Numbered from the stretch's first letter, positions 9,064 to 18,005 are shown. The stretch is 64,000 nucleotides of DNA from Pseudomonas sp. 31-12 (GCF_003151075.1 NZ_CP029482.1:868001-932000); one strand, 5' to 3'. Notes: generated from the sequence alone by a model not told the origin. Translations and numbers: made by a program.

Positions 9064-9596
9064 CAATGGGCCCCCTGAAGAATCTTGTAGTAGAGGGCGG
9101 TCGGTTTGTACTGGCCGCTCGGGTCGCAGGCGTAGTCGGGGATTTGACCGGCCTTGATGTAACCCAATGCCTTGTAGAAATCCTCGGCCGGTGAGCCGGC
9201 CTCCGTGTCGAGATAGAGCATGCCGCGTTTGTGCTGGAGCGCGGCCTGTTCCAGCGCGCTCATCAACTGTTGGCCCAGGCCACGGCGCCGCGCATGTTCA
9301 CGCACCAGCAGTTTCTGCACTTCAGCGCGGTTCAGGCCATTGGCTTTCTGGCACAGGGTCAACTGCACGCTGGCCTGCACTTGCTCGTCCTTGACCACCA
9401 CCCACAGCAGCACGTTGCCTTTGTTCAGGTTGTCCTGAACGTCATCGAAATAGGCGCGGGCCGCAGCGGCGTCCAGATTGGCCATGAACCCGACACTGGC
9501 GCCATAGCCGACGGCGTCGAGCAGCAGATCAATCAAACCCTGACGATAGTGCGCAAAGCTTTCAACATTGACGCGGCGCAGTTGGGCAGCGTTCAT
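9063..9596 (-). CDS. GNAT family N-acetyltransferase
   Basis: A 177-residue protein with a GNAT fold. The acetyl-CoA loop is at [20 protein letters not shown], preceded by an ASVQLTL-type strand and followed by [22 protein letters not shown]. The ATG at 9596 has AAGGAG 9 bases upstream, better than a TTG two codons earlier. It is wedged between the second acetyltransferase gene and ureB, and overlaps the ureB start. The substrate cannot be told from sequence. As I remember it, P. aeruginosa has only the other acetyltransferase in this cluster, so this one looks like an extra insertion. No link to urease maturation is known. Confidence 0.88.
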   Translation of the reverse strand: MNAAQLRRVNVESFAHYRQGLIDLLLDAVGYGASVGFMANLDAAAARAYFDDVQDNLNKGNVLLWVVVKDEQVQASVQLTLCQKANGLNRAEVQKLLVREHARRRGLGQQLMSALEQAALQHKRGMLYLDTEAGSPAEDFYKALGYIKAGQIPDYACDPSGQYKPTALYYKILQGAH

Positions 9597-9602
9597 CGGC
9601 AA

Positions 9603-10136
9603 TTACTCCTTGTGGGCGGGCGGCGGCTCCGCGCCGGGATTGAGGGTCAGTTGCATGAAAGTCAGGTCCAGCCAGCGGCCGAATTTGGTGCCCACTTGCG
9701 GCATCTCTCCAGTGATCACGAAACCGGCCCGTTCATGCAAACGGATGGAAGCGGAATTGCCGCTTTCGATGGCCGCGACCATGACGTGTTTGTCACAGCC
9801 TTTGGCGCGTTCGATCAGCGCCGTCATCAGTTGCGGGCCGAGACCGTTGCCTCGTTGATCGCTGCGCACGTAGACAGAATGCTCGACGGTATGGCGGAAA
9901 CCGTCGAACGGCCGCCAGTCACCAAATGAAGCGTAGCCCAGCACCGTGTTATCACCGTCGACAATCACCAGGATCGGATAAGCCTGGGCTTGCCGGGCAC
10001 TGAACCAGGCCTGACGGTTGCCCAGGTCCACGGCCTGTTCGTTCCAGATCGCCGTGGTGTTGAGCACGGCGTCGTTGTAGATGTCGCGGATCGCCGGCAG
10101 GTCGGCGTGCAGCGCATCACGGATTTGATAGGTCAT
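9603..10136 (-). CDS. GNAT acetyltransferase of the phosphinothricin/methionine-sulfoximine type
   Basis: A 177-residue enzyme closely resembling, from memory, the P. aeruginosa acetyltransferase that sits in the same ure cluster and acetylates methionine sulfoximine and phosphinothricin. Characteristic segments are IYNDAVLNTTAIWNE near the N-terminus, YASFGDWRPFDGFRHTVEHS, the acetyl-CoA loop RSDQRGNGLGPQLMTALIER, and GTKFGRWLDLTFMQL near the end. It is cytoplasmic and probably detoxifies glutamine-synthetase inhibitors or oxidised methionine analogues. It lies directly between ureA (9 bases upstream) and the second GNAT gene, so it is part of the urease transcript. Confidence 0.9.
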   Translation of the reverse strand: MTYQIRDALHADLPAIRDIYNDAVLNTTAIWNEQAVDLGNRQAWFSARQAQAYPILVIVDGDNTVLGYASFGDWRPFDGFRHTVEHSVYVRSDQRGNGLGPQLMTALIERAKGCDKHVMVAAIESGNSASIRLHERAGFVITGEMPQVGTKFGRWLDLTFMQLTLNPGAEPPPAHKE

Positions 10137-10145
10137 GACGCGTCC

Positions 10146-10448
10146 TCAGGCGATGGGTTGGTGAACGGTGACCAGTTTGGTGCCGTCGGGGAACGTCGCT
10201 TCGACCTGGATCTCCGGGATCATTTCCGGGATGCCTTCCATCACTTGTTCGCGGTTGAGCAGGGTGGTGCCGAAGTGCATCAGCTCGGCCACGGTCTGGC
10301 CGTCACGGGCGCCTTCGAGCAGCGCCGCGGAGATGTAGGCCATGGCTTCCGGATAATTGAGTTTCACGCCGCGCGCCAAACGCCGCTCGGCCACGAGGCC
10401 GGCAGTGAAGATCAGCAGCTTGTCTTTTTCGCGTGGGGTCAGGTCCAT
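10146..10448 (-). CDS. ureA: Urease gamma subunit
   Basis: The 100-residue small structural subunit of urease. The beginning [20 protein letters not shown], the middle [20 protein letters not shown] and the end [18 protein letters not shown] are all canonical, and the length is typical. ATG at 10448. It is followed after 9 bases by the acetyltransferase gene and preceded by a REP pair that separates it from ureD. Confidence 0.98.
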   Translation of the reverse strand: MDLTPREKDKLLIFTAGLVAERRLARGVKLNYPEAMAYISAALLEGARDGQTVAELMHFGTTLLNREQVMEGIPEMIPEIQVEATFPDGTKLVTVHQPIA

Positions 10449-10503
10449 CGTTTGGAATCCATCTGGGCAGATAAAAAGTATTCGGATCTGTCAATACAAA
10501 ACC

Positions 10504-10594
10504 CTGTGGGAGTGAGCCTGCTCGCGATGGCGGTGTGTCAGGCAACTGATGTGTTGAATGTGCCGACGCTATCGCGAGCAGGCTCGCTCCCACA
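10504..10594. repeat. REP pair (REPIN) between ureD and ureA
   Basis: Inverted arms at about 10505-10529 and 10571-10594 share GTGGGAGTGAGCCTGCTCGC and its inverse. The second arm ends only about a dozen bases from the ureD stop codon. Confidence 0.85.
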
Positions 10595-10606
10595 TTGGAT
10601 TGCATT

Positions 10607-11446
10607 TCAGGTGCTCCATATTCGGGGTGGGACGGCTTCTCGGCCGAGTAACGCAGGCCGGAGCAATCGCCATAAATCTATCAACCAACCTCTCGCCAAC
10701 AACGCCTCACCGGCCAGGCAACGGGCGACGAGCAAACCAGGCAATTGGGTAAGATCCCCGCGCACTGCATTGGGTAGCGAGCGGCAGGTTTCCAGCAGTT
10801 CGCTATCAATCTCCCCCGTCACCAGCAACGTCGCAAACACCGGTTGCCCATCCAGGCCAATCGGTGAATCAAGCAAACCATCATCCCCGACAATGCGCTG
10901 GCGTTCGTGCCAGAGCAACTGGCCGTCGCGGCGGATATCCAGTTGTGCCTGAAAATGACCGAGGTCGAAGCGCTCGCCGCTGGCTGGGCGACCCAGGGCC
11001 ACAACGTCCCAGTAAAACAAACGGGCGTCGCCCTCCAGATCAATGGCGGTGCTGAGCTCGGCCTGAGCGTCGCTGAAAATAATCGTCTCTTGCGGCAGCC
11101 ATTCCAGTGTCGCACCGCTCGCCACTTTAAGATTCAGGTGCTGATAGGCGGGCCCTGCGGCGCGATACCACTTGGCCGCACCCGGGCTGGTGATTTGTGC
11201 CCAGGCCTGGCTGCCGACGCTGGCGCTGATATCCAGTCGATCACCGCCCGCGATGCCACCGGGCGGGTGGACGATGATGTGTTGGCACACCTCGGGCCCT
11301 TCGGCATACAGGTGCTTCTGCACCCGTAGCGGGCCTTTGTGTCGGCGCAGGACCGGGCGCGTGCTGTCGCCGAAACGGGCGTAGCCGAGCTCCAGTTCAG
11401 CGTGCCAGCTCGGGGTAAACAGGGCAGTGGGGAGAGGTACATTCAT
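10607..11446 (-). CDS. ureD: Urease accessory protein UreD
   Basis: A 279-residue accessory protein that binds apo-urease and, with UreF and UreG, delivers nickel and carbon dioxide to the active site. Recognisable segments are [34 protein letters not shown], the [14 protein letters not shown] strand, and [14 protein letters not shown]. The ATG at 11446 is the only good start. It leads the urease genes and follows urtE after 30 bases, so transport and hydrolysis are probably transcribed together. The last residues ([14 protein letters not shown]) are less conserved and close to a REP arm. Confidence 0.96.
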   Translation of the reverse strand: MNVPLPTALFTPSWHAELELGYARFGDSTRPVLRRHKGPLRVQKHLYAEGPEVCQHIIVHPPGGIAGGDRLDISASVGSQAWAQITSPGAAKWYRAAGPAYQHLNLKVASGATLEWLPQETIIFSDAQAELSTAIDLEGDARLFYWDVVALGRPASGERFDLGHFQAQLDIRRDGQLLWHERQRIVGDDGLLDSPIGLDGQPVFATLLVTGEIDSELLETCRSLPNAVRGDLTQLPGLLVARCLAGEALLARGWLIDLWRLLRPALLGREAVPPRIWST

Positions 11447-11476
11447 ATTTTCTGATTATCGTCAGGACGCTGCAGA

Positions 11477-12175
11477 TTAGATCGTAACCAGGCCACGCAC
11501 ACCCTCGGCTTCCATATTTTCGCCGCGACCTTGCTGCACGATCTCGCCCCTGGACATCACCAGGTACTGGTCCGCCAGTTCCGCGGCGAAATCGTAGAAC
11601 TGCTCCACCAGCAGAATCGCCATGTCGCCCCGGGCGGCGAGCTTCTTGATCACTACGCCGATCTCCTTGATCACCGACGGCTGGATGCCTTCGGTGGGCT
11701 CATCGAGAATCAGCAGCCGTGGACGGCTGGCCAGTGCGCGACCGATCGCCAATTGCTGCTGCTGGCCGCCGGACAAGTCACCGCCGCGTCGTTGCTTCAT
11801 TTGCAGCAACACCGGGAACAGCTCGTAGATGAATGCCGGGACTTCCTTGGCTTCAGAGCCAGGAAATCGCGACAGGCCCATCAGCAGGTTTTCTTCCACA
11901 GTCAGCCGGCCGAAAATCTCGCGTCCCTGTGGCACATAAGCGATCCCGGCATGCACTCGCTGGTGTGGTTTGAACGTGGTGATCGGTTTGCCTTCCCAGT
12001 TCACCGCGCCTTCCTTGGCCGGCAGCAAACCCATCAGGCATTTGAGCAGGGTGGTCTTGCCGACACCGTTGCGCCCCAGCAGGCACGTGACTTCACCGAC
12101 CTTCACGTCAAACGTCAGGCCCCGCAGGATGTGGCTACCGCCGTAATACTGGTGCAGCTTGTCGACTTGCAGCAT
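11477..12175 (-). CDS. urtE: Urea ABC transporter ATP-binding protein UrtE
   Basis: A 232-residue LivF-type ATPase, one of the two energising subunits of the high-affinity urea importer. The Walker A is LLGRNGVGKTTLLKCLMG, the signature motif DLSGGQQQQLAIGRAL, and the Walker [16 protein letters not shown]. The partners urtD, urtC, urtB and urtA lie directly upstream, and ureD directly downstream. This order, with urea-specific neighbours, separates it from branched-chain amino-acid LivF. Confidence 0.96.
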   Translation of the reverse strand: MLQVDKLHQYYGGSHILRGLTFDVKVGEVTCLLGRNGVGKTTLLKCLMGLLPAKEGAVNWEGKPITTFKPHQRVHAGIAYVPQGREIFGRLTVEENLLMGLSRFPGSEAKEVPAFIYELFPVLLQMKQRRGGDLSGGQQQQLAIGRALASRPRLLILDEPTEGIQPSVIKEIGVVIKKLAARGDMAILLVEQFYDFAAELADQYLVMSRGEIVQQGRGENMEAEGVRGLVTI

Positions 12176-12206
12176 GTCCAGATTCCTTAAGTTTCAAACA
12201 GAACCC

Positions 12207-12299
12207 CTGTGGGAGCTGGCCTGCCAGCGATGGGGGCGGCACATTCAGCATTGATGTTGTCTGACCTACTGCTATCGCTGGCAGGCCAGCTCCCACAGT
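12207..12299. repeat. REP pair (REPIN) between urtD and urtE
   Basis: Inverted arms at about 12209-12233 and 12275-12298 share GTGGGAGCTGGCCTGCCAGCG and its inverse. It lies within the urt operon. Confidence 0.85.
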
Positions 12300-12315
12300 G
12301 ACCGTGTTGGCAGGT

Positions 12316-13185
12316 TCATCGACCGAGATAAACCTCGATCACCCGCTCGTTTTCCTGCACCTGCTCCAGCGACCCTTCGGCCAGCACGCTGCCCTGGTGC
12401 AACACGGTGACGTGGTCGGCAATGGAGCCGACAAAACCCATGTCGTGCTCCACCACCATCAGCGAATGCTTGCCCGCGAGGCTCTTGAACAGCTCGGCGG
12501 TGAACTCGGTTTCGGCATCGGTCATGCCCGCTACGGGCTCGTCGAGCAGCAGCAGTTGCGGGTCTTGCATGAGTAGCATGCCGATCTCCAGAAACTGCTT
12601 CTGACCGTGGGACAACAACCCCGCCGGGCGATTGACCGAGCTGGTCAGGCGAATGGTTTCCAGCACCTCGGCAATTCGATCCTTTTGTTCACCACTCAAG
12701 CGAGCCCGCAGGCTGGCCCACACCGACTTGTCGGTGTTCTGCGCCAGCTCCAGGTTCTCGAACACGCTCAAGGCTTCGAACACCGTTGGCTTCTGGAACT
12801 TGCGGCCGATGCCAGCCTGGGCTATCTGCACTTCGCTCATCGACGTCAGGTCCAGGGTTTCACCGAACCAGGCTTTGCCGTGACTGGGGCGAGTCTTGCC
12901 GGTGATGACGTCCATCAACGTGGTCTTGCCCGCGCCGTTGGGACCGATGATGCAGCGCAGTTCGCCGACGCCGATGTACAGGTTCAGATCGTTCAGCGCC
13001 TTGAAGCCATCGAAGCTGACGCTGATGTCTTCCAGGGTCAGGATCGTGCCGTGGCGCGTATTCAGGCCGGGACCGACGCGTTGCCCGAGGCCGATCGCAT
13101 CGCGGCTGCTGCCGGCGTCCTTGTTGGGCTCCACTGGGAAAAACGCCGGTTCGAGCATGAATTCAGCCGTCGCAGTGACTCTCAT
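12316..13185 (-). CDS. urtD: Urea ABC transporter ATP-binding protein UrtD
   Basis: A 289-residue LivG-type ATPase. Residues 1-45 are a poorly conserved extension, then ILTLEDISVSFDGFKALNDL begins the ABC domain. The Walker A is IIGPNGAGKTTLMDVITG, the signature is LLSHGQKQFLEIGMLL, and the Walker B is QLLLLDEPVAGMTDAE. The signature reads LSHGQ rather than LSGGQ, which is usual for UrtD and LivG. The start ATG overlaps the urtC stop by four bases, implying coupled translation. Confidence 0.96.
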   Translation of the reverse strand: MRVTATAEFMLEPAFFPVEPNKDAGSSRDAIGLGQRVGPGLNTRHGTILTLEDISVSFDGFKALNDLNLYIGVGELRCIIGPNGAGKTTLMDVITGKTRPSHGKAWFGETLDLTSMSEVQIAQAGIGRKFQKPTVFEALSVFENLELAQNTDKSVWASLRARLSGEQKDRIAEVLETIRLTSSVNRPAGLLSHGQKQFLEIGMLLMQDPQLLLLDEPVAGMTDAETEFTAELFKSLAGKHSLMVVEHDMGFVGSIADHVTVLHQGSVLAEGSLEQVQENERVIEVYLGR

Positions 13186-14261
13186 TGTTCACCTCTTTTT
13201 TTCAGCAGGCCGATCACGCCTTTGGGCAAGTACAGGGTCACGACAATGAACAGCGCGCCGAGGAAGAACAGCCAGTATTCGGGGAACGCCACGGTGAACC
13301 AGCTCTTCATTCCGTTGACAACACCGGCGCCAAGCAGCGGGCCGATCAGCGTACCGCGCCCACCCAGTGCGACCCAGACGGCGGCTTCAATGGAGTTGGT
13401 CGGCGACATTTCACTCGGGTTGATGATCCCGACTTGCGGCACATAAAGCGCGCCCGCGAGTCCGCACAACACCGCGCTCAACACCCAGACAAACAGCTTG
13501 AAACCTCGCGGGTCGTAGCCGCAGAACATCAGGCGGTTTTCCGCATCCCTTAACGCCGTCAGCACGCGGCCGAACTTGCTTTGCGCCAGTCGCCAACCGA
13601 TAAATAGACTCGCCACCAGCAACACCACCGTGGCAAAAAACAACACCGCGCGTGTGCCCGGTTCGGTAATGCCAAACCCGAGAATCGTGCGGAAGTTGGT
13701 GAAGCCGTTGTTGCCGCCAAACCCGGTTTCATTGCGGAAAAACAGCAGCATTCCGGCGAAGGTCAGGGCCTGGGTCATGATCGAGAAATACACGCCCTTG
13801 ATCCGCGAACGGAAGGCGAAGAACCCGAAGACCAGCGCCAGCAACCCCGGCGCCAACACCACCAGGCACATCGACCACAGGAAGCTGCTGGTGCCGGTCC
13901 AGTACCACGGCAATTCGGTCCACGACAGGAAGGTCATGAACGCCGGCAAGCCATCGCCCGACGCCTGGCGCATCAGGTACATGCCCATCGCGTAACCGCC
14001 GAGGGCGAAGAACAGACCGTGGCCGAGGGACAACAGACCGGCGTAACCCCAGACCAGGTCCAGGGCCAGGGCGACGATGGCGTAGCACAGGATCTTGCCC
14101 ACCAGCGTCAACGTGTAGGCCGAGACGTGAAACGCGCTGTCCGGCGGCAACAACGACAGGAGCGGCAACGCCAGCAGCAGAACCAGAATCACTGCGCCGA
14201 CAGCGATGGTGACTTTGGGGCCGGCCTTTTGCGTGGCCGTGAGCATCAGGGGCTGGTTCAT
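13182..14261 (-). CDS. urtC: Urea ABC transporter permease UrtC
   Basis: A 359-residue inner-membrane permease of the LivM class with about ten hydrophobic segments, the first at VILVLLLALPLLSLL. Family signatures include LDLVWGYAGLLSLGHGLFFALGGYAMGMYL and, near the end, VALGGRGTLIGPLLGAGVVNG. The long loop before the AFRSRIKGVYFSIMTQAL segment (LSWTELPWYWTGTSS) is typical of urea rather than amino-acid permeases. It overlaps the urtB stop by one base (TGATG) and the urtD start by four. Confidence 0.96.
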   Translation of the reverse strand: MNQPLMLTATQKAGPKVTIAVGAVILVLLLALPLLSLLPPDSAFHVSAYTLTLVGKILCYAIVALALDLVWGYAGLLSLGHGLFFALGGYAMGMYLMRQASGDGLPAFMTFLSWTELPWYWTGTSSFLWSMCLVVLAPGLLALVFGFFAFRSRIKGVYFSIMTQALTFAGMLLFFRNETGFGGNNGFTNFRTILGFGITEPGTRAVLFFATVVLLVASLFIGWRLAQSKFGRVLTALRDAENRLMFCGYDPRGFKLFVWVLSAVLCGLAGALYVPQVGIINPSEMSPTNSIEAAVWVALGGRGTLIGPLLGAGVVNGMKSWFTVAFPEYWLFFLGALFIVVTLYLPKGVIGLLKKRGEQ

Positions 14262-15763
14262 CAGTCGATCACCCGTCCTTTCAGTGCGAAGAGGCCTTGC
14301 GGACGCTTCTGGATGAACAGAATGATCAGCGCGAGGATCAGGATCTTGCCGAGCACGGCGCCGATCTGCGGTTCGAGAATCTTGTTGGCGATACCGAGGC
14401 CGAACGCGGCCAGGACGCTACCGGCCAACTGTCCGACACCGCCGAGCACCACCACCAGGAACGAGTCGATGATGTAGCTCTGGCCAAGGTCCGGACCGAC
14501 GTTGCCGATCTGGCTGAGGGCCACGCCGCCGAGCCCGGCGATGCCTGAGCCGAGGCCAAACGCGAGCATGTCCACGCGCCCGGTCGGGACGCCGCAGCAG
14601 GCGGCCATGTTGCGGTTCTGGGTGACGGCGCGCACGTTCAAACCCAGGCGCGTCTTGTTCAGCAGCAGCCAGGTCAGCACCACCACAAACAGCGCGAAGG
14701 CGATGATCACGATGCGGTTGTACGGCAGCACCAGATTCGGCAACACTTGAATCCCGCCCGAGAGCCACGCGGGGTTGGCCACTTCGACGTTCTGCGCGCC
14801 GAACACCAGTCGCACCAGCTGAATCAGCATGAGGCTGATGCCCCAGGTTGCGAGCAGGGTTTCCAGCGGGCGGCCGTAGAGGTGACGAATCACCGTGCGT
14901 TCCAGCGCCATGCCGATCGCGGCGGTGACGAAAAACGCCACCGGCAAGGCGATCAATGGGTAGAACTCGATGGCTTGCGGGGCGTAGCGCTGGAACATCA
15001 GCTGCACCACGTAGGTTGAGTACGCGCCGAGCATCAGCATCTCGCCGTGGGCCATGTTGATTACGCCGAGCAGGCCGAAGGTGATCGCCAGGCCCAGTGC
15101 CGCGAGCAGCAGAATCGAGCCCAATGACATGCCACTGAAAGCCTGACCGAGCATCTCGCCGATCAGCAGTTTGCGTTTGACTTGCGCCAGGCTGGTTTCA
15201 GCGGCGGTGCGCACGTTGGCGTCGGCTTCGGTGCCCGGTTCCAGCAAGCTTTCGAGGCGGGTGCGGGCCAGCGGATCGCCGGTTTCGCCGAGCAGACGCA
15301 CCGCAGCAAGGCGCACAGCCGGGTCGGTGTCGACCAGTTGCAGGTTGGCCAAGGCCAGGCTCAATGCGGCATGGACGCTTTCATCTGTTTCGCCAGCCAG
15401 TTGCTGGTCGAGGAATTTCAGCTGCGCCGGTTTGGCGCTTTTCTGCAATTGCTGCGCGGCGGCCAGACGGATTTTGGCGTCGGCGGCGAGCAATTGGTGG
15501 CTGGCCAGTGCGGTGTCGATCAGACCCCGCAGGCGGTTATTCAGGCGCAGGGTTTTCGGTTGGCCGTCGACGGTCAGCTCGCCTTGTTGCAGGGCGTTGA
15601 TCAGTTCGATGCGGGCTGGATCGGGCTGCGCGGCCCAGGATTCGAGAAGCTTGGCTTGCTGCACGGGATTGGCGGCGACGAAGTCTTCGGCGTCGCCTGA
15701 ATGCGCGGCCATCGGCAGCAAAAGCGCGATGGCGAGGATGACGCGGTAGAGGGCAGTGGGCAT
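14261..15763 (-). CDS. urtB: Urea ABC transporter permease UrtB with periplasmic N-terminal domain
   Basis: A 500-residue LivH-class permease, about 200 residues longer than LivH itself. A signal sequence (VILAIALLLPMAAHSGDA) is followed by a helical, alanine-rich domain of about 170 residues with HEAT-like spacing (DPAVRLAAVRLLGETGDPLA). The membrane part starts near GSILLLAALGLAITFGLLGV and carries the signature INMAHGEMLMLGAYSTYV. The C-terminal part includes ALSQIGNVGPDLGQSYIIDS and VLGGVGQLAGSVLAAFGLG. Gram-negative UrtB proteins often have this N-terminal extension; its role is unknown. A 220-base gap with a repeat separates it from urtA. Confidence 0.95.
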   Translation of the reverse strand: MPTALYRVILAIALLLPMAAHSGDAEDFVAANPVQQAKLLESWAAQPDPARIELINALQQGELTVDGQPKTLRLNNRLRGLIDTALASHQLLAADAKIRLAAAQQLQKSAKPAQLKFLDQQLAGETDESVHAALSLALANLQLVDTDPAVRLAAVRLLGETGDPLARTRLESLLEPGTEADANVRTAAETSLAQVKRKLLIGEMLGQAFSGMSLGSILLLAALGLAITFGLLGVINMAHGEMLMLGAYSTYVVQLMFQRYAPQAIEFYPLIALPVAFFVTAAIGMALERTVIRHLYGRPLETLLATWGISLMLIQLVRLVFGAQNVEVANPAWLSGGIQVLPNLVLPYNRIVIIAFALFVVVLTWLLLNKTRLGLNVRAVTQNRNMAACCGVPTGRVDMLAFGLGSGIAGLGGVALSQIGNVGPDLGQSYIIDSFLVVVLGGVGQLAGSVLAAFGLGIANKILEPQIGAVLGKILILALIILFIQKRPQGLFALKGRVID

Positions 15764-15784
15764 TGGTGGTGTTCCTGTTAAATC

Positions 15785-15955
15785 GACCCTTCACCCCAAC
15801 CCTCTCCCCAAAGGGGCGAGGGGACTGACCGAGGTGTTTGGCCAATTTGCTGCGACCTGCAAAATCGAGTCGAACTCAGGCTTTGAAAAGCATGAAGATC
15901 GGCTCCCTTTCCCCCTCTCCCCATTGGGGAGAGGGCTGGGGTGAGGGGTGGATCT
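15785..15955. repeat. Inverted repeat pair between urtA and urtB
   Basis: The arm TCACCCCAACCCTCTCCCC at about 15790-15808 is mirrored by GGGGAGAGGGCTGGGGTGAG at about 15926-15945. Inner copies CCAAAGGGGCGAGGGG and CCCTCTCCCCATTGGGG also occur. It is unlike the REP pairs elsewhere and sits in the urt operon, where it could attenuate downstream expression. Confidence 0.75.
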
Positions 15956-15983
15956 CAGACCCACCCCAAACTCCAGATCCGCC

Positions 15984-17249
15984 TCAGTTGCTCTTCACCG
16001 CATAATCCGGCTTCTTGTCGTTACCCGAAATGAACGGGCTCCAAGGCTGGGCGCGGATCGGCCCCTCGGTCTGCCACACCACGTTGAACTGACCATCGGC
16101 CTGGATCTCGCCGATCATCACCGGTTTGTGCAGGTGGTGGTTGGTCTTGTCCATGGTCAGCGTGTAACCCGACGGCGCGGCAAAGGTCTGGCCGGCGAGG
16201 GCTTCGCGGACTTTGTCGACGTCGGTGGACTTGGCTTTCTCCGCCGCTTGCGCCCACATGTGGATGCCCACGTACGTGGCTTCCATCGGGTCGTTGGTCA
16301 CCGCTTTGTCGGCGCCCGGCAGGTTGTGTTTCTTGGCGTAGGCTTTCCAGTCGGCGACGAATTTCTTGTTCGCCGGGTTCTCGACCGACTCGAAGTAGTT
16401 CCATGCCGCGAGGTTACCCACCAGCGGTTTGGTGTCGATGCCGCGCAGTTCTTCTTCGCCGACGGAGAACGCCACGACCGGAACGTCAGTGGCTTTCAGG
16501 CCCTGGTTGGCCAGCTCTTTATAGAACGGCACGTTGGAGTCGCCGTTGACGGTGGAGATGACCGCCGTTTTGCCACCGGCCGAGAATTTTTTGATGTTGG
16601 CCACGATGGTCTGGTAGTCGCTGTGACCGAACGGGGTGTAGACCTCTTCGATGTCTTTGTCCGCCACGCCTTTGGAGTGCAGGAACGAGCGCAGAATCTT
16701 GTTGGTGGTGCGCGGGTAAACGTAGTCGGTGCCGAGCAGGAAGTAGCGCTTGGCGCTGCCACCTTCTTCACTCATCAGGTATTCAACGGCCGGGATTGCC
16801 TGTTGGTTCGGCGCGGCGCCGGTGTAGAACACGTTCGGCGACATCTCCTCGCCTTCGTATTGCACCGGGTAGAACAGCAGGCCATTGAGTTCTTCGAACA
16901 CCGGCAACACCGATTTGCGCGACACCGATGTCCAGCAACCGAACACCACCGCAACCTTGTCCTGAGTCAGCAGCTGACGACCCTTTTCCGCGAACAGCGG
17001 CCAGTTCGACGCAGGGTCCACCACCACCGGTTCCAGCATCTTGCCGTTCACGCCGCCCTTGGCGTTGATTTCGTCGATGGTCATCAACGCCATGTCTTTG
17101 AGCGAGGTTTCGGAGATCGCCATGGTGCCGGACAACGAATGCAGAATACCGACCTTGATGGTCTCGGCGGCCTGGACGGTCCAGGTCATGCCCATCGCGG
17201 CAATGCTTGCCGTGAGTGTGAAAGCCTTGATCAAACTGCGACGCTTCAT
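15984..17249 (-). CDS. urtA: Urea ABC transporter substrate-binding protein UrtA
   Basis: A 421-residue periplasmic binding protein. The N-terminus MKRRSLIKAFTLTASIAAMG with an AWTVQAAE cleavage region is a signal peptide. The mature part is a type I (leucine-binding) fold: IKVGILHSLSGTMAISE, then VAVVFGCWTSVSRKSVLPV and FLLGTDYVYPRTTNKI, all typical of UrtA/FmdD proteins. It is first in the urt-ure transcript and has GGAG about 9 bases before the ATG. A sigma-54 promoter at 17314-17329 gives a leader of roughly 55 bases. UrtA delivers urea, sometimes short-chain amides, to UrtBC. Confidence 0.97.
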   Translation of the reverse strand: MKRRSLIKAFTLTASIAAMGMTWTVQAAETIKVGILHSLSGTMAISETSLKDMALMTIDEINAKGGVNGKMLEPVVVDPASNWPLFAEKGRQLLTQDKVAVVFGCWTSVSRKSVLPVFEELNGLLFYPVQYEGEEMSPNVFYTGAAPNQQAIPAVEYLMSEEGGSAKRYFLLGTDYVYPRTTNKILRSFLHSKGVADKDIEEVYTPFGHSDYQTIVANIKKFSAGGKTAVISTVNGDSNVPFYKELANQGLKATDVPVVAFSVGEEELRGIDTKPLVGNLAAWNYFESVENPANKKFVADWKAYAKKHNLPGADKAVTNDPMEATYVGIHMWAQAAEKAKSTDVDKVREALAGQTFAAPSGYTLTMDKTNHHLHKPVMIGEIQADGQFNVVWQTEGPIRAQPWSPFISGNDKKPDYAVKSN

Positions 17250-17313
17250 TGTGCGATCTCCATGAACTTATGAGTTTTCTTGGTTGGCAGATGCGGACTA
17301 CTGAAGGCTGTTT

Positions 17314-17329
17314 TGCAAAGGCTGTGCCC
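17314..17329 (-). promoter_or_regulatory. Sigma-54 (-24/-12) promoter of urtA
   Basis: Read on the minus strand, GGGCACAGCCTTTGCA fits the RpoN consensus YGGCACG-N4-TTGCW at 14 of 16 positions with exact GG-to-GC spacing. The -12 element lies about 66 bases from the urtA ATG. It implies NtrC-type nitrogen control of the operon. No enhancer sites were assigned. Confidence 0.82.
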
Positions 17330-17470
17330 GGTCGGTAAAAGGCACGGAAATGTCGTGTTAGAGCGGTTGCGCAGAGGGGGCGGCGCACCATGAAGGATCG
17401 TGTCTGGCGCGTTGGTGCGTAGTGGTGCGCCACATTGGGGCGCAGAAAATCTCTAGTGAACACAAAGCCT

Positions 17471-17603
17471 GTGGCGAGGGAGCTTGCTCCCGCTGGGGCG
17501 CAAAGCGGCCCCAAAACCTGCAAGCACGGTGCATCAGGTGTACCGCGCGCAATGGTTTACGACTGCTTCGCAGCCGAGCGGGAGCAAGCTCCGTCGCCAC
17601 AGA
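17471..17603. repeat. REP pair (REPIN) upstream of urtA
   Basis: Inverted arms at about 17471-17496 and 17571-17602 share GCGAGGGAGCTTGCTCCCGC and its inverse. The rest of the 384-base gap between urtA and the DUF6124 gene holds the urtA promoter and nothing else that I can identify. Confidence 0.85.
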
Positions 17604-17633
17604 GGCTCATTCCCACAATTTTTTGCAAGGTTT

Positions 17634-18005
17634 CTAGGTGGGAACGACGTTATCCACCGCGCGGTTCACCGCCAGTTCCGCGAGCATGATGATTTGCTGG
17701 ATTGCCATCGCCTTGTGACGTTGCGGGCCGATCAGGTCGGCGGCGAAATCGCTGGCCATCACACTGGCGGATGCCAAGGATTCACAGGCATTGACCAACA
17801 GGCTTTCGGTGTCGTTGTCGGGGGCAATCATGAACATGGTGCTGGGGCGGCGGGGTTTTTCGGCGTAGTGGGTCGCGGGATCGAGGTAGTAGTCGAGGGC
17901 GCGGTTGATGGCTTCGCGGTCTCGAAGCAGGTCGTCGTCGCGTGATGTTTCGGGTTCGGGCGTGGTGGTGTCGATGGGTGGATCGGGTACGATTTTCTTA
18001 GTCAT
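17634..18005 (-). CDS. DUF6124 family protein
   Basis: A 123-residue, probably cytoplasmic protein with the Pseudomonas family start MTKKIVPDPP, an acidic linker, and a C-terminal helical domain (ESLLVNACESLASASVMASD, QQIIMLAELAVNRAVDNV). The family is found almost only in pseudomonads, usually in several copies per genome, and has no known function. The ATG at 18005 overlaps by four bases (ATGA) the stop of a 76-codon leader frame, so its translation is probably coupled to that frame. Confidence 0.85.
   Translation of the reverse strand: MTKKIVPDPPIDTTTPEPETSRDDDLLRDREAINRALDYYLDPATHYAEKPRRPSTMFMIAPDNDTESLLVNACESLASASVMASDFAADLIGPQRHKAMAIQQIIMLAELAVNRAVDNVVPT

Noticed and set aside
15948..17273. 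441-codon open frame opposite urtA
   Set aside because: Antisense to a clear urtA. Its composition (H, V, R, F-rich) and lack of any recognisable domain mark it as a shadow frame.
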